Shown here one piece after another: positions 1 through 12,227 of a stretch of DNA of 64,000 nt. The stretch comes from Hypholoma sublateritium FD-334 SS-4 (taxonomy: Eukaryota > Basidiomycota > Agaricomycetes > Agaricales > Strophariaceae). The position numbers and the translations under genes are program-made. Positions within the stretch are counted from its first letter, which is position 1. Every line of letters starts with the position of its first letter. Location of the stretch: positions 698,462 to 762,461 of the forward strand of contig KN817519.1 of assembly GCA_000827495.1 (NCBI GenBank), in the 5' to 3' direction. Under the pieces are notes generated by a model. It did not search any database. It saw only the letters and a list, made by a program, of their open reading frames with translations, and was not told the origin of the DNA.

Positions 1-1642
1 ACGCAGTCTAACACCAGCAACCCCGCCTAGTCCTAGTCCACACCGATCGTTATCGCCCGCTGTAAGCCAGCTAACGATCTCGTCTTCTACTTCACGAGGA
101 TTCTCGTCTCTACGACAGACCGTTAATCGCGCTAGAGGCCAAACCGCAACAACTCCTTTGTCATCTCTGTTCCATGACCCTACATCCCCGCCACCGCCGT
201 CGCCACTGGATCTCACTTCGTTCCTTACATCTCTGCATACACTTTTAGAATTGTCTGATATCAATCCGGTTATTATTACACAGTTATGGTCGCAAGTCAT
301 GTACTGGACGTCATGTAAGTCATATATTTGTTCATCTAATTCCACAAGTATACTCATTCTCTGTAGGTGAAATCTTCAACCGTGTGATTACACGCAAAAA
401 ATATATCTGCCGGTCAGTGTTAGTGATATCGCGCCATCCTGCGAGGATTGATACTTCATCAAAGATCGCGCGCGGTTCAAATAAGCATGAACTTGACCGC
501 CCTGGAAGAATGGATAGAAGAGATGGGAATACCGCCAGGAATTCAGTCCCACTTTGCGGCTCTGCGAGATCTACTAAATTGGCTCCAGGTTAGTCGCCTG
601 CTGTTTAAGCGTGCGTGGCTGATCATGAACAGTGTCTATCGTCCATAACGGAATTCCCTGAGCTTGTTGCGCGGATTCAAACTATGAAGCATATCAACCC
701 TTTGCAGGTAAGATCCCAATCATGCGACGAGCCGGTTGTTGGGAATTGACCCATGTGTTCAGATGCGCCGCGCAGTTCGCGACTACAAGTACGAGGTCAA
801 CGAGGGCCGGATGACAGAAGAGTGCATTCAGTATCTCACACAGCTGCAGAAGGACTGGGAAAGGCATCGAGTCAAGCTTGGCGTTGAAGCCCTCAGAAAA
901 GAGGTTATTACTCCCTACTTGCAGTAATGAAAAGCTAACGCTTGTCAAGATTGTAGAACGGGATAAAGAACGAGAAGGAAGCGTGTCGTCTTTGATCAAC
1001 GATGCTGCAAGCGTATCTGGAGATACTACCTCTATCGCCCCAAGTTCGATGGAGGCCATTTCGCCCCAGCAAAGTATCGATACCCTGTTTGATAGGATGG
1101 CTGATATATCGTTGTGGGAGCCCGTCCGACCACCACAAGCTCTTGGAGAGCTGATGGACTCCAGATATATGATGCCTCTGCTATTCCCCTCCGACCCTCG
1201 TCTATTGTCTGCCTTACCTGGGAAAAAGGCAATGGTAGATGATCGCAAGAGAGTGTCAATGCAGACACTAAGCTCGAGTTCGGACACCAGTTCTGGACAC
1301 GGACATGTGCATGCACCAAGCGCGCCGCTTCCATGGATCTCAAGGAATCGTAAAATTCGCAAGGTCAACGTCGGAACGCTGCAATGGGTCGACGGAATTC
1401 GCTCTGCATCGCGCTGGGGTCGGCCGGTTGCTCCTGATTATGAACCGGAGGATGAAGCCGACCCTTCTTCACCTGAGGACGTTAACGATCCCGACCCGAC
1501 AATCAACATGAACACGCACGTCACACACCTCACCCGCAAACCATCTGGCCGAGCCAAAGCGCGGCCCGGTGCAGGCGAAACAACGCCCATCGACGGCTCG
1601 TTCGACTTGCATCACACGACCAACTCACATCGCAACGAGTAG
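1..1642 (+). CDS. DIL (dilute) domain protein, 3' part
   Basis: The gene begins before the window: the frame is open from base 2. Introns are at 315-366, 413-464, 589-632 and 707-762; a fifth (gttatt...tcaag, about 46 bp just after base 900) is needed to reach the last frame and is less certain. The spliced protein contains a DIL-type helical core: a segment ending MYWTSC, then EIFNRVITRKKYICR, SRAVQISMNLTALEEWIEE, and MKHINPLQMRRAVRDYKYEV. DIL domains form the cargo-binding tail of class V myosins and also occur in non-myosin fungal proteins; no motor is visible here, so I favour a non-myosin DIL protein. The last about 250 residues are low-complexity and acidic/polar. The stop is TAG at 1640-1642. 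The family call is fairly sure; the cell role is not known. Confidence 0.72.
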
Positions 1643-2078
1643 TATTATAACGCTAGACGGCGTTCATCTGTATAATAAATTATTGCTCTCGCGTACGTGC
1701 ACACGCTTTCCTATTCATGTTTTCGCGTCCCAGAAGAGGTTGCCAGGATCTAGGTATAATTATTTTTACCAATAATATTGCGTTGAACGAGACCCTTGAA
1801 GGCATAATCCGAGATGTTTATTGCAAATTGCTTTTCGTTGCACCTTACTGCGGGTATACATGTCCGGCTTATGGTTGGCTTATGGTTGGCACTTGGCGGC
1901 CACTGCTCTCCACTACTGCGCAGAAAGGCTATGCCAACCGATCAACGCTTTCCCAGAATGGCAGGTGCATTAGGTTTGGGCGCCGTCTCTCCAAACTCCT
2001 AAAATATTTAACGTCTCCTACTTTTTATCCGCTACTTGTTCATCCTCCTCCGGTCCCCACTCGCCGCTACTGAATATC
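1643..2078. other. Intergenic region upstream of rhomboid gene
   Basis: This gap between two plus-strand genes should hold the 3' end of the DIL gene and the rhomboid promoter. A direct repeat of ttatggttggc lies near 1870-1890. A pyrimidine-rich tract with tcctcctccggtcc sits just before the ATG at 2079. I see no gene. Confidence 0.5.
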
Positions 2079-4312
2079 ATGGCTTATAACGCATCTCACG
2101 CCGACGAAAAACACAATCCATACATCATGGGATTTCCTACTGCCGAACCGTCCAGTCCAAGTAATCACGAGCCCGAGGTGGCTTCGTCCAGGCTGCCTAC
2201 AGCGTCACCTCCGCCGTTCCCTGACTTTCCTGGCGATAGGCGGGACGACCACGCAAGTGAATATACTAGCCATGACTCTGAAACTCCAACAAATGATGAA
2301 CTACACCGCTCATACCTTGAGCACGATCCGGCTGTGTCGCAGGACGACGGCAGATCCGGATACTCAGACGACGATGCGCACAAAGGCTACCCGTCTGTGG
2401 AGGACGCTGTCGATGCTCCACTCTTTCGAGATGCCACTCCAGAGGGAAAGAAGACGCGCTTCCAGGACCTAGGTATGTGCGACTGCGACGACGCGTGCTG
2501 CTGCTGCTGCTGACATCCAGCATGTTTTATCAGAATACGCTGACCCAACATCCGACCGACCGACGGCTGATGATAAGGACAAACCGCTTGCGCGAATGTT
2601 TACCGGTGCACGGTACCCTCTCGAACAGAGAATAGAAAACAAGAAACGGGGTATAGGCCGGCAGCGGTATCCCATTGTGGGTGAGCCTTCATTTTGCCAT
2701 TTTATCAAAGAGCGCTACTCAAATGGTTATGCGGATCAGTCTACTCCCTGACCGCCGTCATGGTTGGTGTGCTCATTTACGAACTCGTCTTAAACTCTCG
2801 ACAACAGGGAACACCATTGTCCTTCAAAGTGCGTTGACATACGCCATTCGTCTTGTACAAGACTGATATCTAGCAGCCCGTCGTAAATCCCATGTTGGGC
2901 CCGTCTTCAAGCGCTCTTATCAATCTAGGCGCGCGATTCCCTCCCTGTATGAAGCTAGTTACCCAAGTACCTCCTACAACCTTGATTGGATGTGAGTCAA
3001 TCTATCTCCTTTCTCGATTCTCATTGACCCTTTTCAGGCATGAACAATACCGCCAATCCGGTTACTGAGATCTGCACGGTAGGAGATCTTTGTGGTTTTG
3101 GCGGTGCGCAACCGTATTCCATTCCCGATAGTCTCGGGGGGCTTAACAGCATTTGTTTGCAGGATTTCATGGTGGCGATCCGAACCAATGGTTCAGGTGT
3201 GTTCTCCATAAATGTAGTATCGACTATTGACCAATGTTTTGTCCGTGTTCAGATTCATCACCCCCATATTTCTACATGCCGGAATCATCCACCTCCTCCT
3301 CAACATGCTGGCTCAACTCACACTTTCCGCCCAGGTAAATAACTTGCATATACGAAAATACAAATTGGCCGTTGATCCCATCGCTGCTATAGATTGAACG
3401 AGAAATGGGGTCAGGGGGGTTTTTGTTAACGTACTTTTCTGCAGGAATATTTGGGTGGGCATCCTGCTTGTCTTGAACAGAGGCGGGGTTTAATCTTTTT
3501 GTCCTAGCAATGTGCTTGGTGGTAACTTTGCCCTGGTAGGGATCCCATCCGTTGGAGCCAGTGGTGCTATATTCGGGACAGTCGCAGTGCGTTTTCTGTA
3601 CTACTCCAGAACCTCGTTCACCTTGATCATCGACCTTATTAGGTCACTTGGATAGATCTCTTCGCACACTGGAAATACCAATATCGGCCTGTTAGAAAGG
3701 TATATCGTTGTCTTATTTCGATTCTAAGCAATATCTTACGTGCATCTATTCTAGCTTGTATTCATGAGTATTGAATTACTGTTGGGTGTCGCACTGGGAT
3801 ATATCCCTTGTAAGCTCCCAGTCCTGCAATCCTGCATCCTATTTTCTGATTTCATGTTTCTATAAGATGTCGACAATTTTGGTATGTGAGCTGAATCTAT
3901 CTGACGAAAAGAGTCTTGAATTTTCTTGATACAGCCCATCTTGGTGGCTTCCTCATGGGACTCCTGGTTGGAACTATCTTTTATCCAGTTATCAGTGTCA
4001 CGAAGCGGCACAGACTCATTATGTGGTCATTCCGTCTGGCTGCAATCCCACTAGCCGTCATCCTGTATGTTCTACTTGTCAGAAACTTCTATACATCGGA
4101 CCCCTATGCCGGTGAGTAACTCGTACTACTTACTGTGCGCGACTCGCCGCTGAACATATGGTTGATTGGAATAGCTTGTTCTGGATGTCGGTACCTGTCA
4201 TGTATACCTACATCCGCTAATAATCGTTGCCAAGGGTGCGTCTTCTTCCTTGAACATTGCTTGTCAATTGTAACGCTCAACTGCATATGTCCACAGCACT
4301 GGTTCGTCCTAA
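2079..4312 (+). CDS. Rhomboid-family intramembrane serine protease
   Basis: This membrane protease cleaves transmembrane segments of other proteins. Exon 1 (2079-2473) encodes a long polar N-terminus of about 130 residues; the intron at 2474-2533 carries a short GCT repeat. After a basic patch comes a first membrane segment (YSLTAVMVGVLIYELVL), then a Cys-containing lumenal loop with NPMLGPSSSALINLGARFPP. The rhomboid core is complete: HAGIIHLLLNML (the HxxxHxxxN helix), GASGAIFG with the catalytic Ser (about 3559-3582), and DNFAHLGGFLMG with the catalytic His (about 3930). A further segment (FRLAAIPLAVILYVLLV) and a Cys-rich end follow. I place the stop at 4310-4312, reached by splicing caagg to cactgg, which gives CQGTGSS. 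A later exon near 4354 would give a longer tail and is not excluded. The domain order fits the secretase-type rhomboids of fungi rather than the mitochondrial PARL/Pcp1 type. Confidence 0.88.
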
Positions 4313-4874
4313 ATTCATGAGACGCGTGGCCATAACTAACATTATCTGACTATAGGGCTTTCTACCTCTACCACTGGAATTTAATGCACAAACCGTCTCG
4401 TTGAGTCAACAAGTATCTTTAATCATTTCTCAGAATTTTGCGTCAACTTTGCATGGACAATTTTTATCTGGAAATATCACTATCTCGACTTCATATCATT
4501 CCACCAATGCAACCGCTGTCACCTATTTTCTCACTCGACCTCCTGGGACCTTTTTTACCGAGCATGTATGTACACACTGAGATAAATGTATATTTATATG
4601 TCTGTACTCTTCACTTACCATCGTCGTCGACTCTACAACGACGGAGGGCGAAGCTGTAAAAGCGATGTTTGACAGCGTGACCGGTTAGGCTTATAATAAC
4701 GCCGGCATGCATTGGGCATGCACCTGCAGTGTGCATGCACTGGCAACGCTTCCTAATTTGCCAGATCTTGGTGTACCCCTCTTTGAATGATAGAGCCGGA
4801 CTATGCATGCTGGACGTCCTCTTACTCTATAACATACTCTAATTCTTTCACCCGCGGGCCGCACAGAGGATACC
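4313..4874. other. Intergenic region with hairpin
   Basis: This gap precedes the Cas1-like gene. It contains a cluster of GCATGC words and a perfect hairpin at 4716-4738 (listed separately). Short open frames here lack splice context or recognisable content. I see no gene. Confidence 0.5.
4716..4738. repeat. Inverted repeat GCATGCAC / GTGCATGC
   Basis: Two perfect 8-bp arms flank the 7-base loop ctgcagt. The element lies 137 bp upstream of the Cas1-like ATG, with another gcatgcat copy at about 4705. It could be a dimeric transcription-factor site or chance; function is not known. Confidence 0.45.
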
Positions 4875-7768
4875 ATGTTTCTCGCTAAATCCACATTGAA
4901 TGCGGCGTGGCCGCATTTCGTTGGGGGATTTTGTTTGGCTTTGGCATGTATCATCGGCTCGTTGCACCTCCTGCTCTCCGGTGAGTAGCAAGTGATTTCA
5001 CAACGCAAATCGTTCGCTGAATCCTCGCAGGATGGTCCAATTCTAACCATTGCCATGCCCTGTTGAACTATGGAAGCTGGTTGGATTCCAAGTTCAAGAA
5101 CTGGCAGCCTGAAGGTGTGTTCCGGCGCGTTCTGCTCTGCCAGTCAAAAGGCTGATGCGGCTCGTCTGCCGCTGTGGCGCCACGCATTCGCAGGATGCAT
5201 GCTGCACACTTATACACAGAACGAAGCATCGACGTGTCTTCAAGAAAAGGAGATCAAGTTCATTGGCGATTCTGTCACGCGAAAGCTTTTCTTCCAGGTT
5301 GGCCAGGCGTTAGATACGACCCTGCCCCGTGCACCACTAAATAACACGCAAAAACACGCCGACCATCTCCTGCAGACAAAATACGGCACCAACATCACGT
5401 TTATTTGGGATCCGTTCCTCAACAGTTCGCGGACGGAATGGGCGTTGACAGGAGCCAGAACAGACGCCATCGTTCGAGGCGGTGATCCGCCTGCTATCCT
5501 CGTCCTCGGCTCTGGCCTGTGGTATCTCCGCTATGCTACAACCTCAGGAGGACTTCCTGCATGGGAGAGCAAAATGGACCACATATTCAAAAATTTCGCG
5601 ACAGACAGCCTGCCTGCGGACGAAGTAGTAGTGTTGCCCATCGGGCATGTCGTCCCCTCGAAGTTGTCAGCACAAAGAGCGGAGACAATGCAACCAGCCG
5701 ATATCGACGCCATGAACTCTGACTTGTACCATCGCATACACCCACCTTCTGAACAGCCGCCCGGCTATATGCTCTCCAGCGGCCTCCGATTCAAACCTCA
5801 GCCGCTGCGCGGGGTATCCCTGCCGCTTGTCTTCAACTCTATGCTCGACGACTCATTAACAGAGGACGGGCTTCATTATTCTGACAGTGTCATCAATCTA
5901 CAAGCTCGTATTCTGCTCAATCTGCACTGTAACAATATTCTTCCTAAAGTGTTTCCTATGAACAAAACTTGCTGCAACCCATATCCCTCGCCATCATTTT
6001 TACATGTCATCGTCCTTGTAGTGGTAATACTTACAGGACCATTGTTAGCTTACCGCACGCTCCGCACAGGTAAGCGATATTCGCTCCCTTTAAATTACGA
6101 ATATATGTTAACGTCTGTTCAGGTTCCACAGGTTTACCTTCTATAACACCAGCGAAATGGGTTCTCCCTCCTGTGGTGATTAGCTTGGCTATCGCGCTGA
6201 TCTACACGGCAGACCGAACAGGCTTCTGGGTCAAGGAACAGAAGCAATTTGATCCCTGGACCTTTGGTTCTTTGTGTGTTTTCTCTCTTGCTATTGGGCT
6301 CCTCACGTTAGAACGAGGGGAGAAAGACATGGGTTTTCTCAACCGCGAGCAAACGGATGAATGGAAAGGATGGATGCAAGGTCCGTCTAATTCCTACGTA
6401 ATAGGTACATTTAGTCTGACCATTTTTGCCATCTCTCTTCAGTCGTCATTCTTATTTACCATTACTTCGGTGGTTCCAAAATATCTGGCGTCTACAACCC
6501 CATAAGATTGCTAGTTGCCGCTTATCTGTTCATGACCGGTTACGGTCATACAATGTTCTACCTCCGCAAAGCAGATTTCGGATTTCTGCGTATCACACAA
6601 GTACGTCTCCCCTATTCAATGTGGCTGTAGTTTCTGATCGACTTACCATTTACTCAAGGTACTTGTCCGTCTCAATCTTTTCACCATCCTCTTGGCATAC
6701 ACCATGAACACGGATTACATCTCCTATTACTTTACGCCACTTGTCTCCATGTGGTACCTCGTTGTATATCTCACAATGTTGGTCGCTGCACGGTTCAACG
6801 ATCGCACACCTTTTCTGGTCGCCAAAATCTTGTCCTCTACGGCATTGATGACATGGCTCATGAACGAGAGTTGGCTGTTGCAAGCATTGTTCGACATCCT
6901 GCATCGTTTTTGTGCAATTCACTGGTCCTCTCGGGAATGGGCATTCCGCGTCAATCTCGATATTTGGATAGTGTTTGTTGGCATGTTGGCGGCAGTCGCC
7001 TGCATTAAAATGCGCGAATACCGTGTCTTTGAACATGCCTGGTGGCCGCTGGCCGGAAAAGTATCCGTTGGAACTTCTGTTCTGGTCTTCGTGTGGTTCT
7101 TCGTCTTCGAGCTCTACCAAGAATCCAAATTCACCTACAACACTTGGCATCCGTACATCTCCTCACTCCCAGTCCTTGCTTACATGTTCCTCCGGAATGC
7201 AACCCCGGGGCTGCGGTCAGTCTCCTCCAAAGGATTTGTCCTCATCGGGAAGTGCTCGCTGGAGGCGTTCGTCATCCAGTACCATCTGTGGCTCGCAGGG
7301 GACAGTAAGGGTGTCCTGCTTGTACTCCCCTCGACTCAGTGGCGGCCCCTCAACTTTGTTATCACCACTGGCATGTTCCTCTATGTCTGCGACCGCGTCG
7401 CCCATGCATCTGTGGATCTGACAACGACGATATGCGGGGTGCGCAAAGGGCATCTCCCGCTACCTGTGACGGAGACACTTTTCAACGCTGCCTCGGAAGA
7501 GGCCCGAGAGCATGATGCATCGGTGCCGTTGGCGGACCTGCGTAGTGCAGAAACTGTCTTGAAGGAAGGCGACGAAGAGGAGGCTCTGTTGCCGCTTGAG
7601 CCCGACACGCCCATCCGCGCGTCTGTGGAACCCTCCAGGGGATCAAGTCCCAGCTGGTTTTCCCGGCAAGGGTGGATGTGGCAACTGGGTTCACAGGTCT
7701 TTGTTTTCATCATTGTCCTGTGGTTGTTAAATATTTTTTGGTGGTATCCTCCGGGAGCAACTTTCTAA
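4875..7768 (+). CDS. Cas1-like glycan O-acetyltransferase (multipass)
   Basis: Exons 4875-4980, 5031-5114, 5194-6069, 6123-6380, 6443-6600 and 6659-7768 join in frame to 863 residues. The enzyme should acetylate polysaccharide in the Golgi; the founding member is Cas1p of Cryptococcus capsule. Residues 1-35 carry a signal-anchor ([15 protein letters not shown]). A lumenal PC-esterase/SGNH-like domain follows, with [25 protein letters not shown] (the GDS block with catalytic Ser) and DGLHYSD (the Asp-x-x-His pair). The C-terminal half is a multi-helix acyltransferase domain with many membrane segments and the conserved [17 protein letters not shown] and [14 protein letters not shown] blocks. 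A further membrane segment lies near the end ([15 protein letters not shown]). The 79-bp second intron (5115-5193) matters: reading through it gives a false N-terminus. Length and domain order match the family, and nothing is missing. Confidence 0.92.
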
Positions 7769-8611
7769 TTGACTCTTGACATATTATCTTAATTTATGGA
7801 AATCTTTGCTAACATTACTACATACATTATATTCCCTGACCTCCATGCAACCTTACTAGCACCTAATTGTAGTTGCGGTAATGGGCAACAATGCAGAGCA
7901 TTTGATATTACGAAAAACAGTATCTCGAGGAGGTCATCATGTAATGCAGGTGGGCCGACTCAGCACATAGGATAAATGTAAATGACATATTTTCATTGGA
8001 AAGCTGGAGACAAGGATACAACGACAATATAGACTGCGTATTACATCTGCGGAGAAGGGCATCATCAGTAAACAGTTTTCAACGATTGACGATTTAAAAT
8101 CAGTATTAGCATGGAAAATCAACATCCCCCGTCCTTAAGACGGAGTTCAGGGCTTGACTTCTATTTATTCTATCATCTAGGATTGAAAGGAAAAGGAACT
8201 CACGATGAATGGTAGCCAGGCAACAAGAACTAAACGGAAGGGAAGAAAGATAAGTTTCAAGGTCACAGAAAGCGCAGACAATAAAAATCAGAAATTTGGG
8301 TATATGAATTACGGTCATCAACCCTTGGGTTTCCAAGTAGCGATTCGTTTGTCTCGTCTTTGTGCGTTGCGAAGGAGATGGACGTACCCTGGGGCCGTGG
8401 AAGAACTACATGGTGGTGGAACAAAAGAAAATTGCTTGACGCGAACGGGTTTATGAAGCGTGTTGCACATTTAGGGCCGGTGAGCCTGAGTATCACGTGG
8501 ACTGAGTACGCGGCGTGGAGCGTGACAGTTCGACCTTGAATAAAGTGGTTGTGACTGACATCAAGCGGCACTCATCTCTCTTTCTTGCCCCCTCCCTCGC
8601 GACCTTTCATC
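7769..8611. other. Intergenic region, 0.84 kb
   Basis: This gap between two plus-strand genes has an AT-rich first half and a GC-richer half with pyrimidine tracts before the Cut8 ATG. Minus-strand open frames of 60-100 codons overlap one another and show no recognisable protein. I see no supported gene. Confidence 0.45.
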
Positions 8612-9840
8612 ATGGCCAACGTCCTTCATCCCCATATTGACTTTCATCCCCGACCTGTCGCGCATGCACCCTCGCCGTTTGGATTTGGATTTGGTCTGGG
8701 GCCCTCTTCCTCTTCTTCCATGATACCCACCACTGGCTGGGGCACTACCACACCAGGCCACACAAATCCTTCAGCCTTCCACCAACTGGCATCTTCGGTT
8801 ACACATTCTGCATCGATGCGACCACAGAAGAGGCGCATGAGCCCCGAGGATGACTCGGAGCACGGCCGATATTCGGCTGCTTCGACATCCCGGGACGAGT
8901 CAATGGACCGAAGCCCATCACCGCCCGACCGCCCAAAGCACGCGGCGCCCAAGCGGGCCCGTGTCGTGAATACGAGCACCTCAAACATCAAGAACGATGC
9001 AGGAACTAGAGGCACAAAAGGCTATAATAACCCTAAGGAGAACGACGTCGACATCGGTGTGTTGTTAGGTGGGTGGCTTCTCTTTCATGCCTACGGGTGG
9101 ATGTTAATTATAGCATCGATCGTACAGCGAGCCTGCCACCTCAATCTTTACTTCCACTTCTGTTATCGCTCCTCAAAGAGCAGCCTTCATTAAAGGATAC
9201 AATTTTACCCCTCATCCCCCGACCCACATTGGAAACTGCCGTCCACGCACTGGCTCAGTCTGCAAAGAGGCTCACTGATGCACAACCATTTGCTACTAAA
9301 CATACGGCTAATACCCGCGGATATATTCTGGGGCGCCTGCAGACACAAATCGGTGATTACGAATCCATCTGGACTTCGTATCTTCCGTACTTCTCGTGCA
9401 TGCCCTCGTCCGTGCAACACTCCAATTCGACATCTGGTACTGGCCAGACGCACGGAACTCCGCATCACCAATCAAATTCTAGAGACAAATTTCACCCCGC
9501 CGAAACATTCTCTTTCCTGCAGGCCGTGACTACACATATCTTCAATCAATTTCCAGAGGCGCAGGAAGAGCTCGTAAAGCGACTGCTTCCCGCGCTATCC
9601 GCAGAATGGAAGATGTGGGTGACTAGACTAGATGAACAAATCAACGGCCAGTCGCGCATAGTTGGAAGTGACGTTGTGAGGACCTGGCGCCGTGGATTGA
9701 AAGACCTGGTCGAGGGGGCAGTACGGAGTCAGGATGCCACGAAGGCGATGAAGGAAGTGCGCGACAAATGGGAGTCTAGTGTGGGTTGGCTGCAACCGCC
9801 TTCGCCTTCGCACTACGCGCAAGCGATGGATGAGCACTGA
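8612..9840 (+). CDS. STS1: Cut8/Sts1 nuclear proteasome tethering factor
   Basis: Exons 8612-9068 and 9128-9840 join (tta g + cg agc) to a 389-residue protein. Cut8/Sts1 holds the 26S proteasome at the nuclear envelope and supports nuclear protein turnover. The N-terminal about 130 residues are low-complexity, with a basic NLS-like patch (PKHAAPKRARV) and the stretch RPQKRRMSPEDD. The conserved part begins at VLLASLPPQSLLPLLLSLL and continues through PTLETAVHALAQSAKRL and YILGRLQTQIGDYESIWTSY, and a helical bundle ends with EWKMWVTRLDEQIN and WRRGLKDLVEGA. This matches the helical Cut8 fold. The ATG at 8612 is the first in-frame Met after a pyrimidine-rich leader. Fungal homologues are usually 300-400 residues, as here. 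Confidence 0.88.
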
Positions 9841-10372
9841 TAGACGGGATAAGTGTTATCACGTCGATTATTGTCTGGCATTACAACATTGTAGAACCTG
9901 GAACATCAATGAATATCATTTTCAAGGGCTTTGCTAAAATTGAGGGTGCCTTCTAAATTCTAATCACTGAACTGAGTTTATAGGAAATATTGGGTCGCCG
10001 ATGTTATCGACGGCGATGTTAAATATCTGCACGCCAACGTCACTGATGGCGAAGTGGTCTGCCTGATTGTGGCGTGCAGACTGACGGTGTTGCATTCCCT
10101 GGGTAATGGCTCGATCTTCGCCCAACCGAACTGATGAAATAGGATGAAATATTTTTGATTTATTAGAATCCATTCAAGATTGCGCTGCGGCAGCGGGGGC
10201 CGGAGGCCGGGGAAGACGTCGGCGTCCGAAGCAAACAAACAAGAACGGAAATGACGGCGCCGACAGCCAAAAAAAATGGGCGACGCGACGTTCCGCGTTC
10301 AATAGTTCCTAGTTGACCGCCATCCGGAACGCTGCCAGAAACGAGGACGACGTTGTTTCCTCATTCCTATGC
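9841..10372. other. Intergenic region
   Basis: This 530-bp gap lies between Cut8 and the next plus-strand gene. The last 150 bp are GC-rich, with ggggccggaggccggggaag around 10195. I see no gene or RNA. Confidence 0.45.
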
Positions 10373-12227
10373 ATGCCCCTTCGCGCCCTTCGCCTCCTTC
10401 ACCTGCCCGAGGCTGCGACATCGGCCCACAGTCCCTCATTTGCAACGAACTTGCAGCTGGCAGCTGGCAGAGCATGGTCCCAACGTGTCGCTGCCCGCGT
10501 GCCTCCCAAAACTTCCGGTGTACGCGGAGTGCATACCACTCGTGTGTGTCGACTGGTGGAAAAACGAACTGAACGGGACATACCGGTTCTCGCGGGGCCT
10601 TCCACGTAGGTTCTCCCGTCGCGTGGTCTTCCTGCTGCTCATGCACGATTATGGCAGAGTAACAGACCACAATCGTTCTAACAAACCCTCATATCAGCCA
10701 AGTGGAAAGGTTAATGAAATTGCAACGACCGCCGGGACGGAGGTGCTGCCCGGACCTTCAGCAGACTCTTCGGAATGGTTCATGAACTCCGTGGGCACCT
10801 ATCTTGACCAAACCGAGGCTCCGCCGGAGTATAGGAATAGGCCACGTCGCGGCCGCCTCTACGACGACCGTCCACACCAACTTCAATCATTCTACTATTC
10901 TTTGAAGGCGAAAAGGCAGCGGATGCAAAATCTCACGTACCTTCCTCCTCCCGACAGTCAAGCTGCTCTGCGTGAAAACCTGCTCTATCTAATCACCAAA
11001 GTTCACCCCGTACCGAGACTTCCATTACTGCTGGATTACCATGACCGATACCCCGAATACCATTCAACGCCGTCGTACCACCTTCTTATATTCCTCTCCA
11101 TTCGACATCACAGTTACGGAATAGCTACCCGTTTATTCAGGGATCACCTAGCAGCGGGGCTTCCTAAAAACCTGGAATCTTATCAGTTGGAAGTTCGGAA
11201 CCTCGTACAGCAAGGGCTGTGGGATCAGGCATGGCGATACGTTCTCACTTTGAAGGACGAAGGTGTCCTGCCTAATTCTCCGCATGACGAGGCCGGCATA
11301 CCCATTGAAATTTGGCTGGAATTTTGTCGCACTCCAAAGACGTATCCGATGCGGCCTCGCCTTCTCTACGACGAAAGTGGACGATTAGTGGCCAAATCCC
11401 TAGAGAAGATTATCCCCACGGCAGCTGAGGAAAAGACACACCAACGGGTATTAAATCAGCACCGGCCCCCAAGCATGCCACCTCTTCACCGCACTCCCCC
11501 GTTCGCCGTCTTCTGCATTGTACAGCTACTAATGAGATCAGGAGACCATAAGCGTGCCCTCGAACTTACGAGAAACTTTTTTTCCGCCATTCCGCGGTCG
11601 TTACGGCACAACCACATCCGACGTTGCATGGAAATTATCCATATGCATATGATCCAGTGCCCCGCTAAGGACGGTCTGCCTCGGTTTTATCAAACACGCC
11701 GAACGATGATATCTCTGCTCAAGTTACACCGCGCTCTCCGCCCTAACGCCAGGACTATATTTCTTCTCCTCGGTCCGTTACATCGCGCCAAAAAATGTGG
11801 GACTGTCGCGTATAAAGTTCTGCAATCGGCTAAGAAGGAGTGGGGGCCATTAGTCGAGGACAGACGCGTCCAACGGCGCGTGACGCTTTTAGCGGTGAAG
11901 GAGGGTCGTCACGACCTCGTTAGGAATATGCTGAGGGACGAGTCGACAATGCGATATGTGCGACACGGCCAGCTGCTTGCTCAACAGTCGGCGGACAACT
12001 TGACACCGCTACTGGAAACGGACAGACCGTATACGCGGCTGCCCTTGCATGTGATCTACCCGAGGAAGGGCAGAGAAACACGGTTATGGTATCGTTTGCG
12101 AAGTAGAATCTATCAAAGGACGAAGGACACAATCGGGGCATATCGTGATCGGGTTTGGGCTCGGCAGCGTCGTCAACCACCACGCGAAACGAAGCAGACT
12201 TCCCCCGCAAGACCGGCACTCGAATGA
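10373..12227 (+). CDS. Probable mitochondrial helical-repeat protein
   Basis: I place the start at ATG 10373 with a 52-bp intron at 10606-10657, giving exons 10373-10605 and 10658-12227 and 600 residues. This choice gives an N-terminus rich in Arg, Ala and Leu without early acidic residues (MPLRALRLLHLPEAATSAHS) and then GVRGVHTTRV, typical of a mitochondrial presequence and cleavage area; the frame without the intron has no early ATG. The body is basic and helical, with segments such as YHLLIFLSIRHHSYGIATRL and FAVFCIVQLLMRSGDHKRAL that look like pentatricopeptide/TPR-type helix pairs, though I cannot assign repeats. A mitochondrial RNA or ribosome role is an inference from the presequence, basic charge and helix pairs. 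I do not recognise a named family. Confidence 0.7.

Noticed and set aside
694..1368. Minus-strand open frame of 224 codons
   Set aside because: It lies antisense to the DIL-domain exons, has no ATG-based context and gives no recognisable protein.
2490..2512. GCT repeat in the rhomboid gene as a Cys-run in protein
   Set aside because: It lies inside the first intron (2474-2533), so the poly-Cys reading is not translated.
4354..4403. Extra last exon of the rhomboid gene
   Set aside because: It is in phase, but the nearer acceptor at 4296 gives a short end CQGTGSS that fits the Cys-rich end better.
10353..10660. Longer in-frame reading upstream of the mitochondrial protein
   Set aside because: It begins at TTG and has no early ATG; the neighbouring frame with a 52-bp intron gives a credible presequence.
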